Of a stretch of 64,000 nt of DNA, positions 51,703 through 61,083 are shown piece after piece. Position numbers and translations under genes: made by a program. Positions within the stretch are counted from its first letter, which is position 1. Each line of letters begins with the position of its first letter. Location of the stretch: the NCBI RefSeq assembly GCF_022568775.1, contig NZ_JAKZHW010000001.1:1860001-1924000 (forward strand), in the 5' to 3' direction. Origin of the DNA: Sphingomonas telluris. Its GTDB lineage: Bacteria; Pseudomonadota; Alphaproteobacteria; Sphingomonadales; Sphingomonadaceae. The notes below the pieces were generated by a model. The model was not told where the DNA came from and ran no database searches. It saw nothing but the letters and a program-made list of their open reading frames with translations.

Positions 51703-53180
51703 AGACGGCCCGGAGGATCGGGCTGGTAGCAGCAGTCCTGCTGCTGGTCCTCGTCGCGGTCGTCGTCTTCAACACGCTCCGTCTGAAGCCGGAAGCCCTG
51801 GGCAAAGCACCGCCGCCTTTGCCGGTCGATGCCGCGGCGGTCCAGCGGCTGTCGCAGGGCCTGCAGGTCCAGACCGTATCGACCGAGGCGGGTCCGCCGT
51901 CGCCCGAAGTCCTCGCGGCCTTTCACACTTTTCTCGAACGCAGCTTCCCGCTCATGCACGCGCAGCTGAAGCGCGAGGATGTCGGCGGAAGCCTGCTCTA
52001 CACCTGGCAGGGGTTGGACCCCTCCGCTCCGGCCTTGCTGCTCATGGCCCATCAGGATGTCGTACCGGTCGAGGCGGGAAGCGACGGCAAGTGGAGCGCC
52101 CCGCCCTTCAGCGGCGCAATCGCCAACGGCTTCGTGATCGGCCGCGGCGCGATCGACGACAAAGGGTCGCTGATGGCGATCTTCGAAGCGGTCGAGCGAT
52201 CACTCCAACGCGGACACCAGCCGCGGCAGACGATCTATCTGGCGTTCGGACATGACGAGGAGCGCGGCGGAACCGGCGCCCAGGCAATGGCGGCCCTGCT
52301 TAAACAGCGCGGCGCCAACATCGGTCTCGGCCTCGACGAAGGCTATGCCGTGCTCGATGGCGTCATCGGCGGCGTGAACGTGCCGGTCGCGATGATCGGC
52401 ATCGGCGAAAAGGGCTATGTCTCGGTCGAGCTCACCGCCACCGGATCGGGCGGGCACAGCTCCATGCCGGCGAACGACAATTCAGCGGTTCGGATCGCGC
52501 GGGCGGTCGATCGGCTCTTCGAGCACCAGATGCCCGCACGGATCGATGGCGCGTCCGGCGCGATGCTCGACGGGATCGCCCCGTACGGGAGCTTCACGAT
52601 GCGCGCCGCACTCGCGAACCGCTGGCTCACTGGGCCGCTCGTCGAACGCCAGCTTCTCGCCGTGCCGAGCACCGCCGCCGCGATCAGGACCACGACCGCG
52701 CCGACGATCCTCAACGCCGGCACCAAGGACAATGTCATCCCGCAGGTGGCTCATGCGGTCGTCAATCACCGCATCCTGCCAGGCGGCAGCATCGAAAGCG
52801 TGCTGGAGCACGACCGGAAGGTGATCGACGATCCCAAGGTGCAGGTCCGCCCCGCCTCCTTCCAACAGGAACCCGGCAAACCGGTGTCGCCGGAGAGCGT
52901 CGAATTCCAACAATTCAAAGCGCTGGTACGGAGCAGCTTCCCCGAAGCCGCCGTCTCGCCGGGCCTCGTTGTCGGAGCGACAGACGGCCGCCACTACCAA
53001 CGCGTAGCCCGCGCCGTGCTCCGCTTCGTGCCGATCACCATGCGCAAGGGCGACCTCACGCGCTTCCACGGCAATGACGAGCGTATCGCCATTGCCGACT
53101 ACATGCGGGCGATCGCCTTTTACGAAAAGCTGATCAGCGCGCCGCCGCTATCAGGTAGTTCAGGCTCACGTCCTCGCTGA
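51699..53180 (+). CDS. M20 family metallopeptidase, membrane anchored (probable CTG start)
   Basis: A 493-aa reading from CTG 51699 gives KTARRIGLVAAVLLLVLVAVVVF, an N-terminal membrane anchor (written without the initiator). The first ATG/GTG/TTG in frame is TTG 51819, which would remove the anchor. AAGG lies 8 nt before the CTG. The M20 catalytic domain shows LLMAHQDVVPVE, GRGAIDDKGSLMAI and AFGHDEERGGTGAQ metal-site motifs and a dimerisation lid. It resembles carboxypeptidase S/PM20D1-like enzymes. The CTG overlaps the GST stop (CTGA). The 3' end overlaps convergent ubiG by 47 nt. Confidence 0.82.
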   Translation: MKTARRIGLVAAVLLLVLVAVVVFNTLRLKPEALGKAPPPLPVDAAAVQRLSQGLQVQTVSTEAGPPSPEVLAAFHTFLERSFPLMHAQLKREDVGGSLLYTWQGLDPSAPALLLMAHQDVVPVEAGSDGKWSAPPFSGAIANGFVIGRGAIDDKGSLMAIFEAVERSLQRGHQPRQTIYLAFGHDEERGGTGAQAMAALLKQRGANIGLGLDEGYAVLDGVIGGVNVPVAMIGIGEKGYVSVELTATGSGGHSSMPANDNSAVRIARAVDRLFEHQMPARIDGASGAMLDGIAPYGSFTMRAALANRWLTGPLVERQLLAVPSTAAAIRTTTAPTILNAGTKDNVIPQVAHAVVNHRILPGGSIESVLEHDRKVIDDPKVQVRPASFQQEPGKPVSPESVEFQQFKALVRSSFPEAAVSPGLVVGATDGRHYQRVARAVLRFVPITMRKGDLTRFHGNDERIAIADYMRAIAFYEKLISAPPLSGSSGSRPR

Positions 53181-53883
53181 GGTGAAGGCCGCGCGTGGGA
53201 CCCCACGCGATGCCCCCCACGTCCAGGCACTTGAGCCCGGCACCCGCCAGCAGAAGCTTCATCCGCTCCGGCGCGATGAACTTGTCGAAGTGGTGCGTTC
53301 CCTTCGGGATTGCGCCGAAGCCTTCGGCCAGGGTGATGGTGATGAGCTTCGACCAGGCGGTGGCGTTGGGAGTCGAGAAAAGCAGCAGACCGCCGGGCGC
53401 CAGGCGCTGCGATAGCGACTGCAGAAAGGCCTGCGGATCGGCCGTGTGCTCGATGACCTCCATCGCCGTGATCAGGTCGAACTGGCCCTCGAGTTCCTCA
53501 ATCGCGGACACGCGATAGTCGATCGACAGTCCGTGCCCCGACGCATGTTCACGCGCGGCTGCTATCAATTCGGCAGCGGGATCGATCGCGGTGACCTCTG
53601 CTCCCAGACGCGCCAGCGGTTCGGCCAGCAAGCCAGCGCCACAACCGACGTCGAGCGCCTTCTTCCCTTCAAGCGGCCGGCGGCTGCGCTCGTCGAGCGA
53701 CCAGTGCTGGTCGATCTGGTCGCGGATGTAGGAGAGGCGCACGGGATTGAGCTTGTGCAGCATTGCCGAGGCGCCGTTCGGGTCCCACCAGTCGCCGGCG
53801 AGCTTCCCGAACTGCGCGATCTCTTCCTGAACGACGCTGGTCGTCGCTCGGGTCGAGCCCTCACTCATGCTTGTCTCAACCAT
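53134..53883 (-). CDS. ubiG: Ubiquinone biosynthesis O-methyltransferase
   Basis: This 249-aa class I SAM methyltransferase has the SAM motif LDVGCGAGLLAEPLA. EEIAQFGKLAGDWWDPNG at the N-terminus and TPNATAWSKLITITLAEG, GTHHFDKFIAPE are UbiG-specific. It catalyses both O-methylation steps of ubiquinone synthesis. Met1 at 53883 or Met6 at 53868 may start it. lysC is divergent 43 nt away, a common neighbour in sphingomonads. Confidence 0.95.
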   Translation of the reverse strand: MVETSMSEGSTRATTSVVQEEIAQFGKLAGDWWDPNGASAMLHKLNPVRLSYIRDQIDQHWSLDERSRRPLEGKKALDVGCGAGLLAEPLARLGAEVTAIDPAAELIAAAREHASGHGLSIDYRVSAIEELEGQFDLITAMEVIEHTADPQAFLQSLSQRLAPGGLLLFSTPNATAWSKLITITLAEGFGAIPKGTHHFDKFIAPERMKLLLAGAGLKCLDVGGIAWGPTRGLHLSEDVSLNYLIAAAR

Positions 53884-53926
53884 GAGCCACCCGTAACAGG
53901 ACGCGCCCGTTCACCCAAGGAGCCCA

Positions 53927-55195
53927 ATGCCCTCCGCCAGCGAAAAGCGCATCGTTATGAAATTCGGCGGCACGTCGATGGCGGGCATCGAACGCATTCG
54001 CCACGTCGCCGAGCGCGTGCGGGCCGAGGCGAACGCGGGCAACCAGGTCGCGGTCGTCGTCTCCGCCATGGCCGGCGAGACCGACCGGCTGGTGCAGCTC
54101 TGCAAGGAGGCGGCGGCACTCTACGACCCGCGCGAATATGACGTGGTGGTCGCGAGCGGCGAGCAGGTCACTTCGGGCCTGCTGGCGATGACCCTGCAGG
54201 GGATGGGCGTGAACGCACGGTCCTACATGGGTTGGCAGCTTCCCATCCGAGCCAGCGGCCATAGCGCCGGCCTGATCGATCATATCGATGCGGAAGTTCT
54301 CGAAGGCGTCTTCGCGCAGGGCGGGATTGCGGTGATCCCCGGCTTCCAGGGAGTCACCGAGGCGGGCGACGTCGCTACGCTCGGGCGCGGCGGGTCGGAC
54401 ACGTCAGCGGTGGCGCTCGCAGTAGCGGCAAAGGCGGACCGCTGCGACATCTACACCGACGTCGAGGGCGTCTTTACCACCGACCCTCGGATCGTGCCGA
54501 GGGCGCGTAAGCTCGAGGCCGTCACCTATGAGGAAATGCTGGAACTGGCATCGGTCGGCGCGAAGGTTCTGCAAACCCGCTCCGTGGGCCTGGCCATGCG
54601 CTACAACATGCCGCTGCAGGTGCTCTCATCCTTCGAGGACAAGCCCGGCACTTTGATCGTCGGCGACGACAAAATCGAGGAATTCAACATGGAACGCGTG
54701 CTCGTCACCGGCATCGCTCACGACAAGAACGAGGCGCTCGTGACCCTCACCGGCCTGCCCGACAAGCCGGGAACGGTCGCGGCGATCTTTGGCCCGCTCG
54801 CCGCGGCGAACATCAACGTCGACATGATCATCCAGGCTGCGCCCCGCGAGGGCGAGAAGAGCGAGCTGACGTTTACCGTCCCGAAGGGCTCGCTGGCTCA
54901 GGCCGTGGCCGAGCTGGACAAGCTGAAGGACAACGGCGGTTTCGAGTCCATGACAACCGGCACCAATGTCGTGAAGGTCAGCGCTGTGGGCGTCGGTATG
55001 CGGTCGAACGCCGGAATCGCGGCACAGATGTTCCACACGCTCGCCGAGCGCGGCATCAATATCCGCGCCATCTCGACTTCCGAGATCAAGGTCTCGGTGC
55101 TGGTCGCGGAGGAATATACGGAGCTGGCCGTGCGCGTGCTTCACACTGCCTTCGGCCTCGACGACAAGGAAGCCAACGCGGGAGCGGCGGCATGA
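53927..55195 (+). CDS. lysC: Aspartate kinase
   Basis: This 422-aa enzyme has the SD AAGGAG. The kinase domain holds VMKFGGTSMAGIERI, GRGGSDTSAVALA and DVEGVFTTDPRIV; two C-terminal ACT domains (about 270-340 and 350-415) bind feedback effectors. It phosphorylates aspartate at the entry to lysine, threonine and methionine synthesis. The stop overlaps the next ATG by 4 nt (ATGA). Confidence 0.97.
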   Translation: MPSASEKRIVMKFGGTSMAGIERIRHVAERVRAEANAGNQVAVVVSAMAGETDRLVQLCKEAAALYDPREYDVVVASGEQVTSGLLAMTLQGMGVNARSYMGWQLPIRASGHSAGLIDHIDAEVLEGVFAQGGIAVIPGFQGVTEAGDVATLGRGGSDTSAVALAVAAKADRCDIYTDVEGVFTTDPRIVPRARKLEAVTYEEMLELASVGAKVLQTRSVGLAMRYNMPLQVLSSFEDKPGTLIVGDDKIEEFNMERVLVTGIAHDKNEALVTLTGLPDKPGTVAAIFGPLAAANINVDMIIQAAPREGEKSELTFTVPKGSLAQAVAELDKLKDNGGFESMTTGTNVVKVSAVGVGMRSNAGIAAQMFHTLAERGINIRAISTSEIKVSVLVAEEYTELAVRVLHTAFGLDDKEANAGAAA

Positions 55196-56250
55196 GCGGC
55201 GAAGGGCTGATCGCCGAACCGCGCGCCGTTCACCAGTCGGTCGGGCACGCCCGTCTCAAGGAGCTGATGCACCGCGGCACCGAGTTCCTCGGCTGCGAGG
55301 TTGCGATCATGGGCGGCGCGATGAGCTGGATCAGCGAGCGTCACCTCGTCTCCGCGATCTCTAATGCCGGCGGGTTCGGCGTGATCGCGTGCGGCGCGAT
55401 GACGCCTGAGCTGCTCGACACGGAAATCGCCGAGACGAAGGTGCGCACGCAGCGGCCGTTCGGCGTCAATCTCATCACCATGCACCCGCAGCTCAGCGAC
55501 CTGGTCGACGTCTGCACGCGCCATGGGGTCGGCCACGTCGTGCTCGCGGGCGGACTTCCGCCGGGCTGGGCGATCGAAAAGATCAAGGCGAGCGGCGCCA
55601 AGCTCATGGCCTTCGCTCCAGCATTAGCGCTGGCGAAGAAGCTCATGCGCTCCAGCGCCGACGCCATCGTCATCGAAGGCATGGAGGCCGGCGGCCACAT
55701 CGGCCCGGTGTCGACCACCGTGCTGGCGCAGGAGATCCTGCCGCACGTCAGCCACGACATTCCGGTCTTCATTGCTGGCGGCATTGGTCGCGGCGAAGCG
55801 GTTGCAGCATATCTGGAGATGGGTGCGGTCGGCGTACAGCTTGGAACGCGCTTCGTCTGCTCGACCGAGTGCATCGCCCATGCGAACTTCAAGAAGGCTT
55901 TCCTTCGGGCATCCGCACGCGACGCCATTCCGTCGGTTCAGATCGACCCGCGCCTGCCTGTCATTCCCGTTCGCGCTCTCAAGAACCGCGAGATGGAGAA
56001 GTTCTCGGCCAAGCAGCGCGAGGTTGCCGATCTGCTCGACAGTGGCCAGATCGAGATGGCCGAGGCGCAGCTCCAGATCGAGCATTACTGGGCCGGCGCG
56101 CTTCGCCGGGCGGTGATCGAGGGCGATGTGGAAACCGGCTCGGTGATGGCCGGCCAGTCAGTGGGGATGGTCACCCGCGAGGAGCCTGTCGCGGAAATCA
56201 TCCGGGAGCTCGTCGACGAAGCGGCTGCCGCCCTTGAAAGCCGCGGTTGA
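55192..56250 (+). CDS. Nitronate monooxygenase family protein
   Basis: This 352-aa FMN TIM barrel has IMGGAMSWISERHLVSAISN, GGFGVIACG, GVNLITMHP, a VIEGMEAGGHIGP His-Gly site and FIAGGIGRGEAVAAYLEMGA. The family includes nitronate monooxygenases and FabK-type enoyl reductases; the extended C-terminal helical part favours the NMO-like group annotated beside lysC in sphingomonads. Substrate unknown. Translationally coupled to lysC. Confidence 0.88.
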   Translation: MSGEGLIAEPRAVHQSVGHARLKELMHRGTEFLGCEVAIMGGAMSWISERHLVSAISNAGGFGVIACGAMTPELLDTEIAETKVRTQRPFGVNLITMHPQLSDLVDVCTRHGVGHVVLAGGLPPGWAIEKIKASGAKLMAFAPALALAKKLMRSSADAIVIEGMEAGGHIGPVSTTVLAQEILPHVSHDIPVFIAGGIGRGEAVAAYLEMGAVGVQLGTRFVCSTECIAHANFKKAFLRASARDAIPSVQIDPRLPVIPVRALKNREMEKFSAKQREVADLLDSGQIEMAEAQLQIEHYWAGALRRAVIEGDVETGSVMAGQSVGMVTREEPVAEIIRELVDEAAAALESRG

Positions 56251-56253
56251 GCA

Positions 56254-57729
56254 CTAGCGGGCGGCTAGGTAAGCGGCCACGCGAGAGACGTCTTGCTTCG
56301 ACAGGCGCAGTCCTAACTTCGTGCGTCTGAAGACGACATCTTCAGCCGTTCCGGCCCATTCGTGGGCGACCAGATATTCGATTTCACGGCTCGTCAGCCC
56401 GGCGCCGAAGTCTTCGCCAAGGTCCGCGAGAGTTCGGGCGCCCTTCAGAATTGCCTCGGCACGGGTGCCATAGGTTCGCGCGAGCCGATCCACCATCGCC
56501 GCGGGCAACTCCGGGAAACGTGACGCGAGAGCCTCCGAGTAGGCTGCCACGTCGCCATCGGGCAAATCTCCTCCGGGGAGGAAATCGTCGTGTGACTGCG
56601 CCGACTCTCCCGGAAAGAACGGCGCAAGCCGATCCAACGCACGCTCGGCCAGCCTGCGATAGGTCGTAAGCTTGCCGCCAATGACGCTCAGAAGCGGTGG
56701 ACCATTGTCGTCGAGTTCGAGCGCATAGTCGCGGGTGACCTTGGATGCGCTCTTGCCATCGTCGATCAGCGACCTCACTCCAGAATAGGTCCAGACGATA
56801 TCGCTGCGCGAGACGGTTGATGTAAACGTGCGTCCCACAATCGCCAGCAAATAATCGATCTCCCCCTCGGTGATCGCCGGAGTGCTCGCGTCGCCGCTCC
56901 AGTCCACATCCGTCGTGCCTACCAGCGTGAACACTCGTTCGAACGGGATGGCGAAAACGACGCGGCCGTCGTCCCCCTGCAAGATGAAAGCGTGATCGCC
57001 GGGGAAAAGGCGCGGCACGACGATGTGGCTGCCCTTTACCAGCCTGACCCGCGGCCGCTGACGGAAGCCAGTGATCCTGTCGAACAGGTCGCCCACCCAC
57101 GGCCCTGCGGCATTAACGACGGCGCGTGCGCGGATCGTCCGCCCGCTTGAGGATCCACGATAGGAGGCGACCCAATAGTCGCTCTCGCGCCGCGCCTCGA
57201 CCAGTTCGGTCCGGGTGAGAATGCGCGCTCCACGCTCTGCCGCGCTCATGGCCGTCAGGACGACCAGGCGGCTGTCCTGCACCCGGCAGTCCCAATAGGT
57301 GAAACCCCGTCCTGCCCCCGGCCTCAGCCCGGCGCCTAGCGGACCCTCCAGGCGAACAGACCGGCTGCCTGGCAAGAAGTCCCGCCGGCTCAGGCGATCA
57401 TAAAGAAACAGCCCCGCGCGGATGATCCACGCGGGTCGCGAGGACTTGTCGAGCGGAAGGACGAACTGCAGCGGCTCGACGATGTGCGGCGCCGAACGCA
57501 GCAGCCGCTCCCGCTCGGTGAGAGATTCACGCACGAGCCTGAATTCGCATTGCTCCAGATAGCGAAGCCCGCCGTGAACAAGCTTGCTGCTGGCCGACGA
57601 AGTGTGAGCCCCGAGGTCATCCTTCTCCACGAGAACGACCGACAGCCCTCTCCAGGCGGCCTCGCGGGCAATGCCGGCACCGTTGATGCCGCCTCCGACG
57701 ATCAGCAAATCGACGTTCGCTTCGGTCAC
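56254..57729 (-). CDS. glpD: Glycerol-3-phosphate dehydrogenase (FAD)
   Basis: This 491-aa enzyme starts at GTG 57729 (TEANVDLLIVGGGINGAGIA), with GGAGGG 9 nt upstream. The FAD GxGxxG motif, SSASSKLVHGGLRYLEQ, GTTDVDWSG, SVIGGKLTTYRRLAE and a C-terminal helical domain are as in GlpD. It oxidises G3P to DHAP at the inner membrane, feeding the quinone pool. No glpK, glpF or glpR lies nearby. The 57 additional upstream codons lie in non-coding or neighbouring sequence. Confidence 0.95.
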   Translation of the reverse strand: MTEANVDLLIVGGGINGAGIAREAAWRGLSVVLVEKDDLGAHTSSASSKLVHGGLRYLEQCEFRLVRESLTERERLLRSAPHIVEPLQFVLPLDKSSRPAWIIRAGLFLYDRLSRRDFLPGSRSVRLEGPLGAGLRPGAGRGFTYWDCRVQDSRLVVLTAMSAAERGARILTRTELVEARRESDYWVASYRGSSSGRTIRARAVVNAAGPWVGDLFDRITGFRQRPRVRLVKGSHIVVPRLFPGDHAFILQGDDGRVVFAIPFERVFTLVGTTDVDWSGDASTPAITEGEIDYLLAIVGRTFTSTVSRSDIVWTYSGVRSLIDDGKSASKVTRDYALELDDNGPPLLSVIGGKLTTYRRLAERALDRLAPFFPGESAQSHDDFLPGGDLPDGDVAAYSEALASRFPELPAAMVDRLARTYGTRAEAILKGARTLADLGEDFGAGLTSREIEYLVAHEWAGTAEDVVFRRTKLGLRLSKQDVSRVAAYLAAR

Positions 57730-57815
57730 AAGGGGACGCCCTCCGGATGCAAGGATAACCGATTTGCGGTTCGCGTCGCGTGCGGATTGGCGCGGCGCAC
57801 CGGCTCTGATAGCGC

Positions 57816-60089
57816 ATGGGCATGCCGCTGAGCGCCGCAGCTTCCGCCCGAGAAATTCTGACGGGCCTTCACGACGTGATGGCCGGGCGCGGAACTGCAC
57901 AATCCAAGCTCGACAAGGTCGTGGACCTCATCGCCGAAGCGCTGGAGAGCGAGGTCTGCTCGATCTACCTCCTGCGCGACAACAAGCTGGAGTTGTTCGC
58001 CACTCACGGTCTGCGCAAGGAAGCCGTCCACGTCACGCGCCTCAGCCTTGGACAGGGCCTCGTCGGCACGATCGCTGCCGAAAATCGAATTCTGAATCTT
58101 GCCGAAGCTGCCGAGCATCCCGCCTTTGCTTACCGCCCCGAAACGGGAGAAGAACGCTTCCACAGCTTCGCCGGCGTTCCGATCGTCCGACTGGAAAGTC
58201 CGGTCGGCGTTCTTGCCGTTCAGCATGCCGATCCTCGCCGCTACGAGGACGTCGAGATCGAAGCCCTGCAGACCGTCGCAATGGTTCTTTCCGAGATGAT
58301 CGCCGGCGCCCGCCTGGTCGACGGCGCGCGCCGCAGCCGGCTGCGCAGCGCGGGTCCCTTGCGGCTGGCGGGGCTCAAGCTGGTCGCGGGAATGGCTAAG
58401 GGGCAGGCGGTCTTCCACCAGCCGCGGGTGGTGGTTGAGCACACCGTCGCCGAGGACACCGAGGCGGAGCGCGAGCGCGTCTACGGCGCCTTCCGCAAGA
58501 TGCGCGAGCAGATCGATGCGATGACCAAGGAGGCCGAGTTCGGCACCGCGGGCGAGCATCAGGAGATCCTCGAGACCTACAAGATGTTCGCCTACGACGA
58601 GGGTTGGTCGCGGCGCATCAACGAGGCGATCGACAGCGGCCTCACCGCTGAGGCGGCGATCGAGCGGGTTCAGCAACGGATGCGTTCGCGGATGCGGGAT
58701 ATCGACGATCCGCTGCTCCAGGACCGAATGCACGACCTCGAAGATCTGTCGAACAGGCTGCTGAGGATCGTGTCGGGCCGCTTCGGAACGGCCGCACAGA
58801 CCGGCTTGGCCCGTGACACCGTGCTGATCGCCCGCAACCTCGGGCCGGCGGAGCTCCTCGAATACGACCGGCGACGGCTGAAGGCCGTGCTTCTCGAGGA
58901 AGGCTCGCTCACCTCTCACATGACAATTGTGGCGCGCGCGATGGGCGTGCCAGTGGTCGGGCGATTGACCGACATCCGGCACAGCGTCGAGGAGGGCGAA
59001 ACCATTCTCGTCGACGGCGACAACGGCAGCGTGATCGTTCGGCCGACGCGGGTGCTCGGCGCTGGGTTCGAGCATCGCCTGACCTTGCGCCAGCAGCGCC
59101 GCGCCGAGTTCGAGGCAGTGCGCAACCTGCCCGCCGTCTCGCAGGACGGAGTCCCGATCGGCGTGATGGTCAACGCCGGCCTCGCCGAGGACGCCGAGGG
59201 CCTCGAACTGATTGGCGCAGACGGCATTGGCCTGTTCCGCACCGAATTTCAGTTCCTCGTGTCGGCCACCCTCCCCGGCCGCGACCGGCAGCAGCGCCTC
59301 TACACCAAGGTGCTGGAGGCCGCGGGCGACCGCCCGGTGGTCTTCCGCACCGTCGACATCGGGGGCGACAAGGCCCTCCCCTATCTCACCGACATTCGCG
59401 ACGAGTCCGAGAACCCCGCGATGGGGTGGCGCGCGTTGCGACTGTCGCTCGAACGCTCGACACTCATGAAGGCGCAGGCCCGCGCCTTGATCGAGGCGGC
59501 GGCCGGCAAGGTGCTTCGGGTGATGTTCCCGATGATTTCAGAGCCCTGGGAATATGAGGAAGCGCGGAAGCTCTTCGAAGAGCAGGTCGACTGGGCGCGG
59601 AAGGGCCACCGCAAGCTGCCGACACGGATCGAGTTCGGCGCCATGCTCGAAGTTCCTGCGCTGGCCGAAACGCTCGACCAGCTGCTGCCGCGGATCGATT
59701 TCCTCTCGATCGGGACCAACGACCTTACGCAATTCCTGTTCGCTGCCGACCGGGCGGACCCACGGCTTGCAGAACGCTATGACTGGCTGAGCCCCGCGAT
59801 CCTACGCTTTCTGAGGCGCATCGCGAAGCAGGCGTGCGAGGCGGGCGTGCCGGTTCGCGTGTGCGGCGAAATGGGTGGCCGTCCACTCGAAGCCATGGCG
59901 CTGATCGGCATCGGAATCCAAGATTTCTCGATCACTCCTGCTGCCGTCGGACCGATCAAGGCGATGGTAAGATCCCTTGACGTCTCGAAAGTACGGGCGC
60001 GCATGGAGCAGCTGTTGGACCGCCCGCCGGTGAACATGCGCAAGACACTCGGCGATTGGGCGAAACGCCACCGCCTGGCGGTCGACTGA
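57816..60089 (+). CDS. ptsP: Phosphoenolpyruvate-protein phosphotransferase PtsP (EI-Ntr)
   Basis: This 757-aa protein has an N-terminal GAF domain (about 10-160: EVCSIYLLRDNKLELFATHG), an EI N-terminal domain with HPr-like binding helices, the swivelling domain with phospho-His368 (LTSHMTIVARAMG), and a PEP-binding TIM barrel (VFRTVDIGGDKALPY, GTNDLTQFLFAADRAD, RVCGEMGG). It starts the nitrogen-related phosphorelay EI-Ntr to NPr to EIIA-Ntr. It normally neighbours lysC; here NMO and glpD lie between. glpD is divergent 86 nt away. Confidence 0.96.
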   Translation: MGMPLSAAASAREILTGLHDVMAGRGTAQSKLDKVVDLIAEALESEVCSIYLLRDNKLELFATHGLRKEAVHVTRLSLGQGLVGTIAAENRILNLAEAAEHPAFAYRPETGEERFHSFAGVPIVRLESPVGVLAVQHADPRRYEDVEIEALQTVAMVLSEMIAGARLVDGARRSRLRSAGPLRLAGLKLVAGMAKGQAVFHQPRVVVEHTVAEDTEAERERVYGAFRKMREQIDAMTKEAEFGTAGEHQEILETYKMFAYDEGWSRRINEAIDSGLTAEAAIERVQQRMRSRMRDIDDPLLQDRMHDLEDLSNRLLRIVSGRFGTAAQTGLARDTVLIARNLGPAELLEYDRRRLKAVLLEEGSLTSHMTIVARAMGVPVVGRLTDIRHSVEEGETILVDGDNGSVIVRPTRVLGAGFEHRLTLRQQRRAEFEAVRNLPAVSQDGVPIGVMVNAGLAEDAEGLELIGADGIGLFRTEFQFLVSATLPGRDRQQRLYTKVLEAAGDRPVVFRTVDIGGDKALPYLTDIRDESENPAMGWRALRLSLERSTLMKAQARALIEAAAGKVLRVMFPMISEPWEYEEARKLFEEQVDWARKGHRKLPTRIEFGAMLEVPALAETLDQLLPRIDFLSIGTNDLTQFLFAADRADPRLAERYDWLSPAILRFLRRIAKQACEAGVPVRVCGEMGGRPLEAMALIGIGIQDFSITPAAVGPIKAMVRSLDVSKVRARMEQLLDRPPVNMRKTLGDWAKRHRLAVD

Positions 60090-60162
60090 TTCAGGCATAA
60101 ACGGCGGTTGACAGGCCGCGGTCCGACTTGGAGAAGCGTGGTCGGGGGCTCGGGCCGGAGCG

Positions 60163-61014
60163 ATGACGGAAAGCGAAGAGATCCATCAGACAATTTCCGC
60201 CGGTGAGCGCCTTCGTGCTGCTCGCGAGGCGAAGAAGGTGTCGCTTGAAGAGGTAGCGAACCAGACGCGGATCCCGCTCAGGCATTTGCAGAGCCTGGAA
60301 GAGAGCGATTGGTCGAAGCTGCCAGCGCCGACCTACACGATCGGCTTCGCAAAGAGCTATGCCAGCGCCGTTGGCCTGGACCGCAACGAGATCGCAGAGG
60401 ACTTGCGCGCAGAGATGGGCGGCCAGCGCCCGGACTATAGCAGCGCAGAGGTGTTCGAACCGGTCGATCCCGCCAGGACCATGCCGAAATGGCTCGTTCT
60501 TGCCGCTCTCGGCGCCATCGTCCTCGTGGTCATCGCCCTCACCTGGCTTAACAATCGCTCGCTAGAGCCGGATGAAGTTGCGCCGCCGGAAGCCGCCGCC
60601 ACCGCGCCGGCCGATCCGGGCAACCAGGCAGCAACCGCACCCGCACAGGCTCCGCAACCGCAGCCAGCAGCCACTTCCGGCCCGGTCGTCCTGACTGCAA
60701 TGGAGCCGGCCTGGATCCAGGTCACCGACCAAGGCAAGACGCTGTTCATGGGCGAACTCGCCCCGGGACAGCGCTTCACCGTTCCACAGACCGCGACCGC
60801 ACCCCTGTTGAAGGCCGGCAAGCCCGAGGCCCTGCGCGTGAACGTCGGCAGCGCCGTTGCGCCGCCGGTCGGCCCCCCAGGCCGAGTTGCATCAAAAGTC
60901 AGCCTGCTTTCCGCGGATCTCATGCGGGGAGGCTCTGCGGCACCCGCATCGGCTGGCACTCCCGCGACGCCCGCAGCAAGCGCGCCACCGGGCGTCCAGA
61001 CCAACACGCAGTGA
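60163..61014 (+). CDS. RodZ-like HTH/membrane protein (DUF4115)
   Basis: This 283-aa protein has an N-terminal Cro/C1-like HTH (about 10-85: GERLRAAREAKKVSLEEVA, IPLRHLQSLEESDW), one membrane helix (WLVLAALGAIVLVVIALTWL, about 107-126), a Pro/Ala-rich linker and a periplasmic DUF4115 beta domain (EPAWIQVTDQGKTLFMGELA). The order is that of RodZ, which links MreB to the elongasome. cpoB and tilS follow, as expected. Confidence 0.9.
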   Translation: MTESEEIHQTISAGERLRAAREAKKVSLEEVANQTRIPLRHLQSLEESDWSKLPAPTYTIGFAKSYASAVGLDRNEIAEDLRAEMGGQRPDYSSAEVFEPVDPARTMPKWLVLAALGAIVLVVIALTWLNNRSLEPDEVAPPEAAATAPADPGNQAATAPAQAPQPQPAATSGPVVLTAMEPAWIQVTDQGKTLFMGELAPGQRFTVPQTATAPLLKAGKPEALRVNVGSAVAPPVGPPGRVASKVSLLSADLMRGGSAAPASAGTPATPAASAPPGVQTNTQ

Positions 61015-61083
61015 AGATTCATCCTCGCGTCAGCTGATTTTCGCTTCTAATCTGAGACGGTTCGTTCCCGGGGAGGGGAATCC

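Noticed and set aside
57726..59075. 449-codon antisense frame opposite ptsP
   Set aside because: Shadow of a well-defined EI-Ntr gene, with biased composition.
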